A stretch of 64,000 nt of DNA. It comes from Neophaeococcomyces mojaviensis. Its lineage: Eukaryota > Ascomycota > Eurotiomycetes > Chaetothyriales. Below, in pieces: positions 55,301 to 64,000 of the stretch. The translations under genes were made by a program, and so were the position numbers. Below the pieces are notes generated by a model. It worked only from the letters and a program-made list of their open reading frames with translations, made no database searches and was not told where the DNA came from. Location of the stretch: the NCBI GenBank assembly GCA_030247915.1, contig JAPDRQ010000098.1, positions 45,878 through 109,877 of the forward strand. The letters run 5' to 3'. Each line of letters begins with the position of its first letter. Position 1 is the first letter of the stretch.

Positions 55301-55843
55301 ACTGCGCTTGCAGGCGCTGCTGTGAAGGTAATGAAGTACGAAGACGAGAGCGAGAATGTCTCGAGGACGATCATGACCAAAGACGCATGGGATAGCGTGT
55401 TCACAAGCTTCATCGCAGACTTTGACTTTGTGATTCACCTAACGGCAAACACCACAGGCAAAGCTGGTGCGAAAGGCAAGAAGAAGCAGCAGTACAAAAA
55501 CCTCGAACTCGCAACAGCCCTCGAGATCGACACGACCGGGATCGATATCATTGAGTCTTACCTCGAGGATCTCGAGCAATGTTTCGGGAATGCAGCTATA
55601 TTCTTCTACGGTGGAAAACACAGCGGCAGCAGTGTGATCGGAGGGCTATGGAGACCGCATTTGACAGGGGAGAAAACATGGAAGATCAGATTGGGATTTT
55701 CGACCGTGCCGGTTGTCGCTCAGAACACCGGCAACGAAGACGAGGATGCGAAATGCGAAGCTAACTTTGCGGGTATGCTTGCTGAGATGGGAATGATGGG
55801 GGAGGGGATTGTGGAGAAGATCTCTACGAAGGAGAGTATGTAA
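52385..55843 (+). CDS. UTP22: U3 snoRNP protein UTP22 (Nrap family)
   Basis: Component of the small-subunit processome (UTP-C complex) that acts in the nucleolus in 18S rRNA maturation. One uninterrupted frame of 1152 residues, close to the usual 1100-1240. The acidic N-terminus with KRRKLSHTSDEDEDPESQ is disordered and nucleolar in style. Conserved Nrap blocks follow: DIKYSLSFVKPYKITTQGSL, DYLNYRAIHKRAFYLACIAS, TIRALCSITVFSGLLDIAAK, AIWLQQRGFDGSRSMGGFG, LHDRVSLVDVKSCS, FWGDKAELRRFKDGRINESL, LLKRWLSAHHLSNHIPESVL and FFYGGKHSGSSVIGGLWRPH. The fold is built from inactive nucleotidyltransferase-like modules. The ATG at 52385 has a second ATG five codons later; either fits. Confidence 0.96.
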   Translation: MSIRKMTANGHTAKRRKLSHTSDEDEDPESQADVIGEGAQQDGFVDAAEEDIEVKPISSRQTSKEASRQNTSRPHAALATTSFAAPSSTAFTLQTADLLRDVKPDHALRLKKLRPHIDRIVKAIESTPSQQPMSLSQAQNFIKQKLQVAIPWGHQPDSDIKYSLSFVKPYKITTQGSLVHHLSLRGSAVVMIVPDMPDELFQEKDYLNYRAIHKRAFYLACIASALKIELSNNYDIQYGYHEENDLMPIVALRPKNDDAATFNALFLINPSLPNSLGPIEKMLPGQKCLRKETITPKLGSNVPNHDSVYNSTIRALCSITVFSGLLDIAAKKAENFQDACLLGAIWLQQRGFDGSRSMGGFGVQEWSIVCALLLESGGHQGRSLFSPRYSAVQLFKAMLQVLGGRDMLDPFVVRGKYQLEKSDQPILLDGATGVNVLFKMTPWSYARLKSAAATSLTTVNSRKTSGFEPTFVSKVSDPIFQYDEMYEIPLRSSSSHVVQEQLYNVLTRGLHDRVSLVDVKSCSHGLWKLSSSSPPNEKLTITIGLLTNPEAAARFVDHGPSVEEKELSKDFRDFWGDKAELRRFKDGRINESLVWSTDTPVTQQIINFICSKHFKLQASSIRTPPILENLQLPNNLSIVPEEVFTAVNTKFQSLASTLHHLTDLPLPIRSVTPAGPALRSTSLILPLEPRGASQPIPIIIQFDTSGRWPDSLPAIQYTKIAFLTKLSDLLTSQNRTLTTRLGLENTSTSHLGIHNTSFLDISYPATNPTIPPTTFRLRIHHDRDLHLIQQSLTSKTEPLSPQLREAYQSALITHRRTFLASPTHTTAIRTLITLFPPLSATIRLLKRWLSAHHLSNHIPESVLEILAAHIFLSPIPWTTPGTATTAFARCLHFLSRWDWTREPLLVDLSPGQDMSAEDRVELGTRFAAWRKMDPNMNSVAWFVGTNIDTTGVVWTQSEEREPTPPRVIAGRVTALAGAAVKVMKYEDESENVSRTIMTKDAWDSVFTSFIADFDFVIHLTANTTGKAGAKGKKKQQYKNLELATALEIDTTGIDIIESYLEDLEQCFGNAAIFFYGGKHSGSSVIGGLWRPHLTGEKTWKIRLGFSTVPVVAQNTGNEDEDAKCEANFAGMLAEMGMMGEGIVEKISTKESM

Positions 55844-56458
55844 GATGCAGTCCACTGATAACAATCCGCTGCTAGAATCTGTACACTCATGTTCGCTGCC
55901 ATCAATCCAATCACATTATTCGAGCAGCTTCCACTCCCTCGCTTCCCTCTCACCAAGAACATGGCCTCAACAAAACATGTCGGCCCTATCACCAGTCACA
56001 GGACCATAGATATTGCTTGCCTGCCTGCCTTAATATCTCATTCACTCACTTGCTCAGCCTTCAAAGCTTCTCCCACTTAAACTTTCAACCCAATCCAGCG
56101 CATTAAAGTACAAAGATACATGCCAAAAGTCTTACAGGAGCCCATGGACACCACAAGCTCGCCTTTGCATCTAGCTCAAACCATGCCTGCTGGAGTTTGT
56201 TGACATCGAAGAGGACGAACGTGGTAGTGGTCGGTGCTCCTTATTTTTGGGTAACATGGTGCAATTAATGATAGGGCTCTTAATCACAAGACAAAGCGGA
56301 ATTTGTTAGCGTCTGGTCAGGTTTTGCTTGGTAAAGAGAGGTAACGAAACAGAAGCTGGGGGGATGCACGGCAAGACTTTGTTTCAAATGTAGAGAAGAC
56401 GAGATTTATTAGCCAGACATTTGAGGGCTGTTCAACCTCGAAATCTCAAGCTCATGAT
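55844..56458. other. Convergent 3' region, UTP22 / dipeptidase
   Basis: 615 nt between converging stop codons, with both 3' UTRs. Nothing else was recognised. Confidence 0.5.
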
Positions 56459-57950
56459 CTAAGCTTTCATCGGCTCCTCAGCTACATAATGCAAATAAGC
56501 ACCCAATAGCTTTGTCCCCTCAATATAATTTCTTCTATCCAACTTTTCATTGATACTGTGCGCTCCGTCAGTACTACTACCCATCGGCAATAACAATACA
56601 TTCTTTCCAGTTGCCTGCTCAAAGGTGAGCGTAACAGGGATACTGCCACCTTCTCTGGTCATATCCGGCTCGACACCGAATACCTCCTTCACGGCCTTTG
56701 AAGCGGCCTTAAAATTCCAGTGGAATGGTGAGGCGACCCACCATTTGCCGTCGTGCTGGCAAAAGACATTCAAAGTGTTCTTCGAGCCTAGTTTCTTGAA
56801 CTCATCTCGAACATATTTGTAGACGAGTTCATTGACTTCGTTGCTCTCCATATTCGGGACTGTTCGTATCGAGAATTTGCCAATGACCTTTGCAGGGATG
56901 ACAGTCTTCGCACCAGGAGCTGAGAAGGCACCTTCAACACCATGAACTGATAGGGATGGAAAGCGCCATCGAGCCATAAGTGTCTCCTCTTTGGTTTCGT
57001 ATATGCCAGTTTTTGAACCTATTGATTCGTAGAGGTTCTCAATGGTGTAGGAAATACTTGGATATAACTTCTTCTCTTCTTCAGTCACTGGGGCGACCAA
57101 GTCGTTAATGCCGGGGATCAGAATCTTCCCCTTCTGGTCGACCAATTTACTCAAAACATGCATAAGATCGGTCATGGGCTCCTGGGCCGAGCCACCAAAC
57201 ACCCCCGAATGCAAATCCTGAGCAGGACCCTTGATTTCGACACTGTAGTAATTGCATCCTCTCAAGCCATATGTCAAACACGGCTTTTCGGTGCCGAGCC
57301 AGTAGTTGTCAGAAATACAGACTGCATCGGCATCCTTGAAGAACTTCTTGGCTTCGTCTTTGATGAAGTCGTCCAGGCCTTCGGATCCATACTCCTCCAT
57401 GCCCTCGAAACAACACAACAAGTTCACAGGGAAGTCGACGCCAGCTTTCTGATGTGCCTCGATGGCGTTCACCCAGCCAAGTACTGGGCCCTTGTCATCT
57501 GTGCTTCCTCGTCCGAACATCCGACCCTTTTCATCAACAGTAAGTTTAAATGGTTCGGTGGCCCAGCCATCTTCAGGGAGGGCGGGCTGGACATCGTAGT
57601 GGCCGTAGACGAGAATGGTGCGTTTGTTCTTGTCATTTCCGTAGCGTGCGATGACGACGGGTGGAAGTTCGAGATGTTCTTTCCCAGGTTGCTTGCCGAG
57701 TGGTCGTTTCTGGACTTCTGCGCCAAGACGTTCCAGTTCAGAGGCCAAGAAGTCGCCCATCTCAAAGACATATTTGCGGTGTTCATCAGAGGCAGAGACT
57801 GAGGGGATGGCCACCGCGCGGCGCAGACGGTCGATGAAGGAGTCGGCGAGAGCGTCGACTCTGCATCTTGTTAGAGAAGTGTAGCGACACTTGGTCGAGG
57901 AGAACGGAGGTTGCTCACTGTTTGAAGTATGGCTCTAGGTTGGGCGCCAT
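56459..57950 (-). CDS. DUG1: Cys-Gly metallodipeptidase DUG1 / CNDP family (M20)
   Basis: Cytosolic metal-dependent dipeptidase; in yeast Dug1 hydrolyses Cys-Gly from glutathione breakdown. Exon 1 (57950-57919) encodes MAPNLEPYFK plus two bases. Exon 2 (57860-56459) continues QVDALADSFIDRLRRAVAIPSVS, giving 477 residues, the family norm. M20 metal-site stretches: YGHYDVQPALPEDGW (His/Asp), GRGSTDDKGPVLGWV (bridging Asp), CCFEGMEEYGSEG (Glu pair), CISDNYWLG (Asp) and the C-terminal HSINEKLDRRNYIEGTK (His). The dimerisation domain includes GCNYYSVEIKGPAQDLHSGVFGG. The short first coding exon matches the pattern in several other genes of this window. The mitochondrial ribosomal gene lies upstream in the same orientation. 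Confidence 0.95.
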
Positions 57951-58459
57951 CTTTGTGTCTGTGATGTGACCGTAGTAGGTGCGGCGGGGTATCAGAGGGC
58001 GGTTCACTAGGTGTATAGGCTGTGTGGTACACTGGATGAAAGGCGACGAGGTACAGCTCCAGTATCGAGGTGTGTGAGCAGAGGAAAAAGCTCGTCTGAC
58101 TGTTGCGTGGGAGAGCATAAGTATGATGCGATAGCAACGACCAAGTCCGTTCAAGGACCGGCCAAAGCAATGTGAGTGGTTAGTTGCGGTTGACGCAGGG
58201 TTGCAGTTGATGTGCATGTGCGTCGAAATGGATCCACCCGCCAATTCTAATGTCGCGAGGAAGGCGCAACCCGTGATGGTAGAAGAGAGAAGCAGTTAAT
58301 TGCAGAGAGGTGGGCATCAAGCATAAAGTAACGAAGCCAAAGACGATGATTGTTTCGTGTTAGCTATTCCAATGTGTAGCATCAGCACTATCTGTACAGA
58401 TTTTCTATCCCCTGGCGCATGTAATATACATCTGTGCAACAAAGAAGCCCAAATCCAAG
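57951..58459. other. Intergenic between DUG1 and mL58 genes
   Basis: 509 nt, with the DUG1 promoter and the 3' UTR of the ribosomal gene. Nothing else was seen. Confidence 0.5.
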
Positions 58460-59095
58460 CTATGCATCGCTATACCATTTTTCCCGACGGATCGCTCTGT
58501 CTTCCCTGGCAAGCCTTCTCTTAGTGCCCCAATTTGACTTCACCACCTCGGTAACCAGCTCCTGCTGTAGCTTCTTCCTCGTCGCTATACCATCCGTAGC
58601 TATCGACACAAACAACACTGAACAATCAAACTTCTTGGCGAGCTTGTTTGCTGACCACGTATCTGGGTCTTCCGTACGCAATCTCCTCATTTCCTCCAGG
58701 TCTCCTTCCTTCAGGTGATACTTTTTCGTGTACGGTTGCCGCACGGGTGGTGGCATCTTAGCCTTGTTGGAGCTCACTCCAGTGCTTGTGCCGGCCGCAA
58801 GCTGGGGTTGGCTTTGTTGCTGCTGCAGCAATCTTCTCTTGTCATCTTTTGGTAGGAATATGGTAGGGGTGTGGTAGATGTTAGGCATGCTTGGCGGCGG
58901 ATTGTATATGATGTGGTCATGTGCTTCTGTCTTGGAAGGTAGGAATGCTGGGTCAGGCTTGATGTTGAGTCGTTTTCGCGTTCGACGATATGTTGACTGA
59001 TGTCTCTTGGATGCTGTGTTCAGAACAGTCGCACAGAGCTTGTAGAAGCGCGACGATGCGGAATTCATCGCCGGCGCTGGGAGTAATGAATTCAT
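58460..59095 (-). CDS. MRPL20: Mitochondrial large-subunit ribosomal protein mL58 (MRPL20)
   Basis: Fungal mitoribosome large-subunit protein. A single exon encodes 211 residues. The N-terminus (MNSLLPAPAMNSASSRFYKL, then KRHQS) looks like a mitochondrial presequence; a second ATG at residue 10 is possible. Characteristic stretches are STYRRTRKRLNIKPDPAFLP, VRQPYTKKYHLKEGDLEEMR, DPDTWSANKLAKKFDCS, and the basic C-terminus NWGTKRRLAREDRAIRREKW. A Gln-rich low-complexity run (residues about 88-97) interrupts the middle. The assignment rests on remembered family resemblance and is fairly strong. Confidence 0.85.
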   Translation of the reverse strand: MNSLLPAPAMNSASSRFYKLCATVLNTASKRHQSTYRRTRKRLNIKPDPAFLPSKTEAHDHIIYNPPPSMPNIYHTPTIFLPKDDKRRLLQQQQSQPQLAAGTSTGVSSNKAKMPPPVRQPYTKKYHLKEGDLEEMRRLRTEDPDTWSANKLAKKFDCSVLFVSIATDGIATRKKLQQELVTEVVKSNWGTKRRLAREDRAIRREKWYSDA

Positions 59096-59958
59096 GCTTG
59101 CTGGTCAATCTGGTACACTCTTCTTGATCCCTCCTCGAATAGTGTTTGAAGCTTGACCGCAAGTACGTTAACAATGGAGATGGTCGAAAAAAAGCGTCGG
59201 ATGTTGTGGAGGTTGGAGTGTTTAAGAGCGTCAAATGCCTCGAATAGATATCTCAAGCCCTATCCGAGAGGTCGATTTTGACAAGCCGTTTCTTCCTACG
59301 AAGCCAGAGACAATTGTGCTGGTCAACAGCTGTCAGGTGTCGCCCTGCAGAGTCGCAACAGGATCACCTCACGGTGCAGGGAAAGGAAAGTAATTATTGT
59401 CACGTGAGTCGCCAGCACCCGAAACGGCACGATTGGAGCAGAGTTGGAGCGCGGCCCAGACGGGCTTGGTCCCTGGCAGAACAGGGTAGCCTATTGTGAC
59501 CAAGTTCCGGGCAGTGTTGCGTTGTGCGTCACTCCCATAACACAGGGAAACATGCAATGTGACCAGCGTCGTAACTGACCAGAATCCTCCTTCGCCCATA
59601 TTCGGAGCATTTTTCCCAGCTTGCACGTTCCTATCCTGCAGCCGACACATGACCATTGTTGAGCTGCCCTTGACAACCAATTCCCGATCATTGTGATTAT
59701 TCTGGACTGCTACCTACACAACACATCCCTTCCATTGTTGTTGGTAGTAGTATCTTCGCTCACCCCCAGAAACAGGGCTATTGCCTACACCACTGTCCGT
59801 TACTGAGTGTCAAGTGACCGCTCTTGCTCTCTGGCACATTTATCACCGGTTTCCAACACATATCGACCGAACGTTGCTCAAACTACAAGCACATTTCGTA
59901 AGAAGGTTGAGCTGAGAAGTAAAGCAAAGCACACTCTCCGACAACGTCAGCCCATACA
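59096..59958. other. Divergent intergenic region, mL58 / Ser-Pro-rich protein
   Basis: About 860 nt between divergent start codons, expected to hold both promoters and leaders. No gene or RNA was recognised. Confidence 0.5.
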
Positions 59959-61005
59959 ATGGCGAGCACCACACAGTCCGCCAGTGGATCGCGCGATTCG
60001 CAAGCACCACTGGTCAACGACTTGACATCCCCCCCTGCACAGGGAACAACGGATCAGACGGCTGCCTCGGAGGAAAGGACGAGAAAAAGAGACTTTTTCA
60101 GGTTCAGCAGGAAGGAGGATGAGAAGAAGAAGGCAAAGTCTCCTACCACTGCCACATCACAGTTGGTCTCAGCTGGAGGATTGCGCCCAGCCTCACCTCT
60201 GGCAGGAGTGGACACGACGAGGTCACCTGCCTCGCCCGCAAGGAACAGTCCCTATGGAGTTGCCAGTTCGCCTCGAGGTATGCGCTCAGCCTCACCAAGA
60301 ACCCACTCGCCAGCTTCCTCCATGATCTTTGAGAGGAATGTCCAAGAAGACGTGGCTATACCACAAGCATCGCCTCAGATACCCTCCCATATCATTACCG
60401 AGAACCATATTCCACCGGCATTAGATGCCACATCTGAAGCCATAACTGACAAGAAGCTCGATCCTGACACCGTCGAGATCGTCACTCATGCTACACACCA
60501 GCCTGCCTCAGTAACCATTTCTAGCGGCCTTCATGACGCCCCAATCAGCCCCGTCATGTCAGAAGAGCTCCATCCACCTGTACCGGCAGTCCACCGACAG
60601 GAATCAGCAGAAAACACTTCGAATTATGCATCACTAGACTCGGTCGACGTGCGAAGGCTGAGCTTCATATCGTTCGCCGATGTCGTCCACGCAGAACACG
60701 ACTTTGCAGATGGCCGAAGAGACTCTACAAATATCACCAGTCATCCTAGCATTGGACTGCCAAGGTCGCCATCGCCTATGAGATCGCCTGTGTCTTCGTC
60801 AGCAGCAATCGGTACATCTCCTCCAACCAGCGTCTCCCCTTCAGTTCACGAAGCCTCGCCTCACCGTGCGACAGGCGAGCTTAACATCGAAACCATGAGG
60901 CAAGCCTTGCGGAAGACCGGTAGTGGCGATTTGAGTGGCGTGAGAAGTGCACCACTGAGTGCTATTGGGAATGATGACGGCACAAACGACAGGTCTTTCA
61001 GATAA
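59959..61005 (+). CDS. Disordered Ser/Pro-rich fungal protein of unknown function
   Basis: A single exon encodes 348 residues from ATG 59959. Most of it is low-complexity with many SP and SPR motifs (RPASPLAG, TRSPASPARNSP, SPRGMRSASPRTHSP, GLPRSPSPMRSPVSS), which look like proline-directed kinase sites. A basic patch DFFRFSRKEDEKKKAKSP lies near residues 45-62. Three less repetitive islands may be conserved: SSMIFERNVQEDV, IPSHIITENHIPPALDATSE with DPDTVEIVTHATH, and DVRRLSFISFADVVHAEHDF. It has no signal peptide, membrane span or enzyme motif. The long open frame and protein-like islands support a real gene, but I cannot name a function. Confidence 0.75.
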   Translation: MASTTQSASGSRDSQAPLVNDLTSPPAQGTTDQTAASEERTRKRDFFRFSRKEDEKKKAKSPTTATSQLVSAGGLRPASPLAGVDTTRSPASPARNSPYGVASSPRGMRSASPRTHSPASSMIFERNVQEDVAIPQASPQIPSHIITENHIPPALDATSEAITDKKLDPDTVEIVTHATHQPASVTISSGLHDAPISPVMSEELHPPVPAVHRQESAENTSNYASLDSVDVRRLSFISFADVVHAEHDFADGRRDSTNITSHPSIGLPRSPSPMRSPVSSSAAIGTSPPTSVSPSVHEASPHRATGELNIETMRQALRKTGSGDLSGVRSAPLSAIGNDDGTNDRSFR

Positions 61006-61967
61006 TGTCAAACTGTTGCATGGTGGAGGAGTGGACGTGTGTTTTATAATGCCTTGGCCTGGTTTCCATGTGCTCTGAATGTGTGTAATGTCGTCAAATA
61101 CAGTGGCCAGCGATAGTAGGTGCCACCTGTTTATTGACTACAATAATTGCTACCTCACAAACTGTTTTACTATGAGCCTCGAAGCGTCCTCGTCGTGCGT
61201 TAGAACGGATCACTTCCTCTGCTCGCGATACCTCTGCTCACTTAAGCATGCTCCATCACATTCTGGTGCCATGTGCTGTATGGGTGGATACACTTTGTAT
61301 CGCCCGATTGAAGGAACACTGTAACGTGACGGGAACACGTCTGCGCACATACCTTCCCACGAAGCATCCTCAAGGCTAGATCAAGCAATACCTTGACTAC
61401 CTCACCGGCTGCAATGAACGGCTTACTGCTGCCTTGCTGGTACTATTCTAGAAGGACTCCAGGATGACCGGTGAGTGGGAAAATGAAATAAAAGGGCCAA
61501 GGTCGGCACAAGACAATAGTCCAATATCGTGACTAGAACGGAACGAGGATAGATGGGTGATGATGCGGCACCAAAGAGGCCTGTTTCACTGACCGTTCCC
61601 AGTGAATGCCGTAAGCAGATTGGCCGGTGTTGAGCTTCCACAAGGTTGCCTTGCTGAGGGCGTGAGAGACCCCGCAACGGCCGACGCACGCCAACCACTG
61701 GCTCATCCACTGCCGCTGTCTGCTGACTTCACTGGTCTCTCTGGTTAGGTCACTACCTCGTTTGCTACGCTTCCAAGGTCTTGCGTCTTCTTACTTCTCT
61801 TATCATCACCTGCATCTTCATATCAGAGTTAGCTCTGTTACTCGGCTGCTACTGAAGGGTCGATGTCGTGACTTATCGTGCTACTCACCTGCAATTCATT
61901 CACTCTCGGCCATCGCCAACTTCTTCCCTTCGACACCGCTCATTGCCTGTAGCCGGCTACCGCCAAC
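61006..61967. other. Intergenic, upstream of NBR1
   Basis: About 960 nt between two rightward genes. The last ~250 nt are pyrimidine-rich, as in many fungal promoters or leaders. No gene was recognised. Confidence 0.5.
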
Positions 61968-64000
61968 ATGAGCGCTCCAGTCCCACACCCGGGTCCCATT
62001 GGACCTGACACTCTGATCACTGTCAAGGTCCTCATCGACGGTCAGAATCGTCGCTTCAAACTTGCCCTTCGAGATCTTGGAGCACACGTTCTGCCTCAGA
62101 AGGTAATTCTGCTGCCTGCGCAGCCTTACCTGATGGAGGCAAAATGCTTCCTCCCCACTTACAGCTGCTAACGTGAAGTAGCTACGTTTTCTGCTACAGA
62201 TACCGGCAGACGCTGAGGTCAAGTTCGACCGTTTCTCCGACTCGGCTGGAACATACGTTACCCTCGACAGCAACAACCCTGCAATCTACAAACAACTCTA
62301 CCGAGCGGCCAAGGCCAAGCTTAAGCTACGACTCAAGGCCACCGTCATCGAAGCGAAGAAGGTAGACGAAGCCCCGGCGATCGAGGAGAAGACGTTGGTG
62401 GAGTCAAGCAAGAGAAATGCTTACCTTGACACCGTCTTGTTGAACCGACCTAGCGAGGTTGACACCCTCCAAACCCTCCAAGCCGGCTCAGAGTCGCCTG
62501 AAAACGCCAAACAAATGTCCGAGAAACCAGCTGGCAAGACCGAACTTAGTATACCGACTTTGCCGACTCTCAATGATTTCTGCGCAAACACATTCTCCAT
62601 CGACTGCAACCACTGTGGCCGAGCTGTGGAGAGTGAGCACTACCACTGTGGAAAGTGCGAACAAGGAGACTTCGACCTGTGCTCCACCTGCATTGACAGC
62701 GGCATTACTTGCAACGACGATGACCACTGGCTCATCAAGCGAACCATCAAGAACGGCAGAATTACTGCAAGCAACACCGAGACTCAACCACCCAAGACTA
62801 AAGCGCAGCCAGTCGAGTTGAAGACGGTCACAATTGTGGAGGAGGACCAACGCACCTGCAACAGTTGTATCGTTCGTAAGTACTGCCCTCCGGATGCTTC
62901 TCCTTCCAATGCTAACACTCCTAGAATTGGCTGCGTCTTGCTTCGTTACTTGCCAGCACTGCCCTGATTTCGATCTTTGCTTCTTCTGCCTCGAGCACGG
63001 CGAGCATGGCCACCACCCAGCCCACACCTTCGCCCCTGTCGATCCAACAGCCAATGCCGTCTCTCCTTACATCAAGACTTTGTGTGAGCAGGGCCGAGGA
63101 TTGAAGCATGAGGCCGTGTGCGATGGGTGCGATAGTCAAATTGTCGGTGTTCGACACAAGTGTCTGAGCTGCCCTGACTTCGATTACTGCTCAAAGTGCA
63201 TTCTAGTGGCAGTTGAAGTGCACCCCGGTCACAGATTTGCGCCTATCTACGAGCAGCTCAACATGCTGAACGTTAAGAAGGAGCACCACCGTGGCATCTA
63301 CTGCGACGGCCCGATCTGTAACGCAAGAGCCCGAAAAACATACATTCGAGGTGATCGATACAAGTGTGCTATCTGCTTCGACACCGACTTCTGCGCCAAT
63401 TGTGAAGCGCTCCCTAGTAACCCACACAACAAATCTCATCCTCTGATCAAGCTGAAGACGCCAGTTCGACATCTGTCGATTGATACTATTAATGAGCTCG
63501 AGAATGGGGCAACGGAAACCCTCCAGTCTTCAAGGCCTGCTGCCAAGCATGCTGCCACCGAGACTGTCCGATCCACATCCACCAACGCTGCCACTCAAGT
63601 CCAAACTGTTGCAGAGGTCAGCCCTGTCGAGTCTACCAAGCAAGAGGCTACGGAGACAAAGACCACTAGCCCACCTGTCGATCTTCAAGCCTGGTTTGAG
63701 TCGGATTCGACTCCAGATGGGTCCAGCTTCGCCCCAAGCCGCCTCGTCTCTCAGTCTTGGACTCTTCGTAACCCTGGTCCTCAAGCTTGGCCAGCTGGAT
63801 GTGCAGTGCATTTCATCGGTGGCGACGACATGCGAAATCTTGATGACAAGCATCCATCCCCAGTCAGCTCCATGACCATGGCCAATCGCAGCAATGTTCT
63901 CGAGCAACCCCTTGAACCGGGTAAGACAGCAGTCTTTACCGTCTTGCTCAAATCACCAGCACGCGAGGGTCGGGCTATCTCGTATTGGCGACTCAAGACC
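61968..64000 (+). CDS. NBR1: NBR1-type selective autophagy receptor (partial, 3' end outside window)
   Basis: Cytosolic cargo receptor for selective autophagy, including pexophagy and Nbr1-mediated vacuolar targeting in fungi. Exons 61968-62102, 62200-62875 and 62925 onward are in frame; about 629 codons are visible and the frame is open at the edge. An N-terminal PB1-like domain (about 14-95) reads TVKVLIDGQNRRFKLAL to KFDRFSDSAGTYVTLDS. Four ZZ zinc fingers follow: FSIDCNHCGRAVESEHYHC; TCNSCIVQ...CQHCPDFDLCFFC; AVCDGCDSQIVGVRHKCLSC; IYCDGPICNARARKTYIRGD...CAICFDTDFC. After a Thr/Ser/Pro linker comes the start of the FW (four-tryptophan, NBR1-like) domain: FAPSRLVSQSWTLRNPGPQAW then VHFIGGDD. 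Four ZZ fingers plus FW is the filamentous-fungus arrangement; animal NBR1 has one. LIR and C-terminal features lie outside. Confidence 0.93.

Noticed and set aside
52385..55843. Many frames of 60-160 codons antisense or out of frame within UTP22 and other large genes
   Set aside because: They overlap strongly supported coding sequence and show no family resemblance.

Overview
The window is nuclear DNA from a filamentous ascomycete (Pezizomycotina). Genes lie on both strands and carry short introns (about 45-75 nt, one of 194 nt) with GTRNGN donors, CTRAC-like branch points and YAG acceptors. The gene set is fungal: a SesA-type NLR, Clr5-domain proteins, Zn2Cys6 and WOPR regulators, fungal-type cystathionine gamma-synthase, mL58 and a multi-ZZ Nbr1. 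Short spliced exons resemble Dothideomycetes, but I cannot place the species. I saw no rRNA, convincing tRNA, CRISPR array, intact transposon or bacterial-style operon.

Layout. 1-648 (-): 5' part of a CYP40-type cyclophilin, including a 10-nt microexon. 649-14539: gene-poor, with only an aflatoxin-aldehyde-reductase-like AKR at 8501-9829 (-). 14540-17292 (-): an NLR with SesA, NB-ARC and TPR parts, whose last TPR is frameshifted. 18657-24648 (-): a compact block of mitochondrial Asn-tRNA synthetase, GPI transamidase subunit GAA1 and rhomboid protease RBD2. 25641-31090 (+): two tandem Clr5-domain paralogs, one intact and one with two frameshifts. 31877-40970: dihydroxyacetone-synthase-like transketolase (+), Zn2Cys6 regulator (-) and dihydroxyacetone kinase (+). 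41894-45772 (-): a NYN-domain protein with an in-frame TGA before a further open stretch, and a Gti1/Pac2 WOPR regulator. 48756-64000: protein-L-isoaspartate methyltransferase (-), cystathionine gamma-synthase (-), UTP22 (+), DUG1-type dipeptidase (-), mitoribosomal mL58 (-), a disordered Ser/Pro-rich protein (+) and a window-truncated NBR1 autophagy receptor (+).

How the genes relate. Most are housekeeping genes with no evident functional link. The exception is 31.9-41.0 kb. There, an enzyme resembling methylotrophic-yeast dihydroxyacetone synthase and a dihydroxyacetone kinase flank a binuclear-zinc regulator. This makes a candidate three-gene module for formaldehyde or dihydroxyacetone metabolism. 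The other unusual items are the NLR with its Gly/Asn/Thr-rich linker, the Clr5 pair with a conserved uncharacterised C-terminal region, the hairpin around the cyclophilin microexon, and the possible stop-codon readthrough or truncation in the NYN gene.

Limits. Gene models were spliced by eye from reading frame, splice signals and family knowledge. No database search, alignment program or folding program was run.
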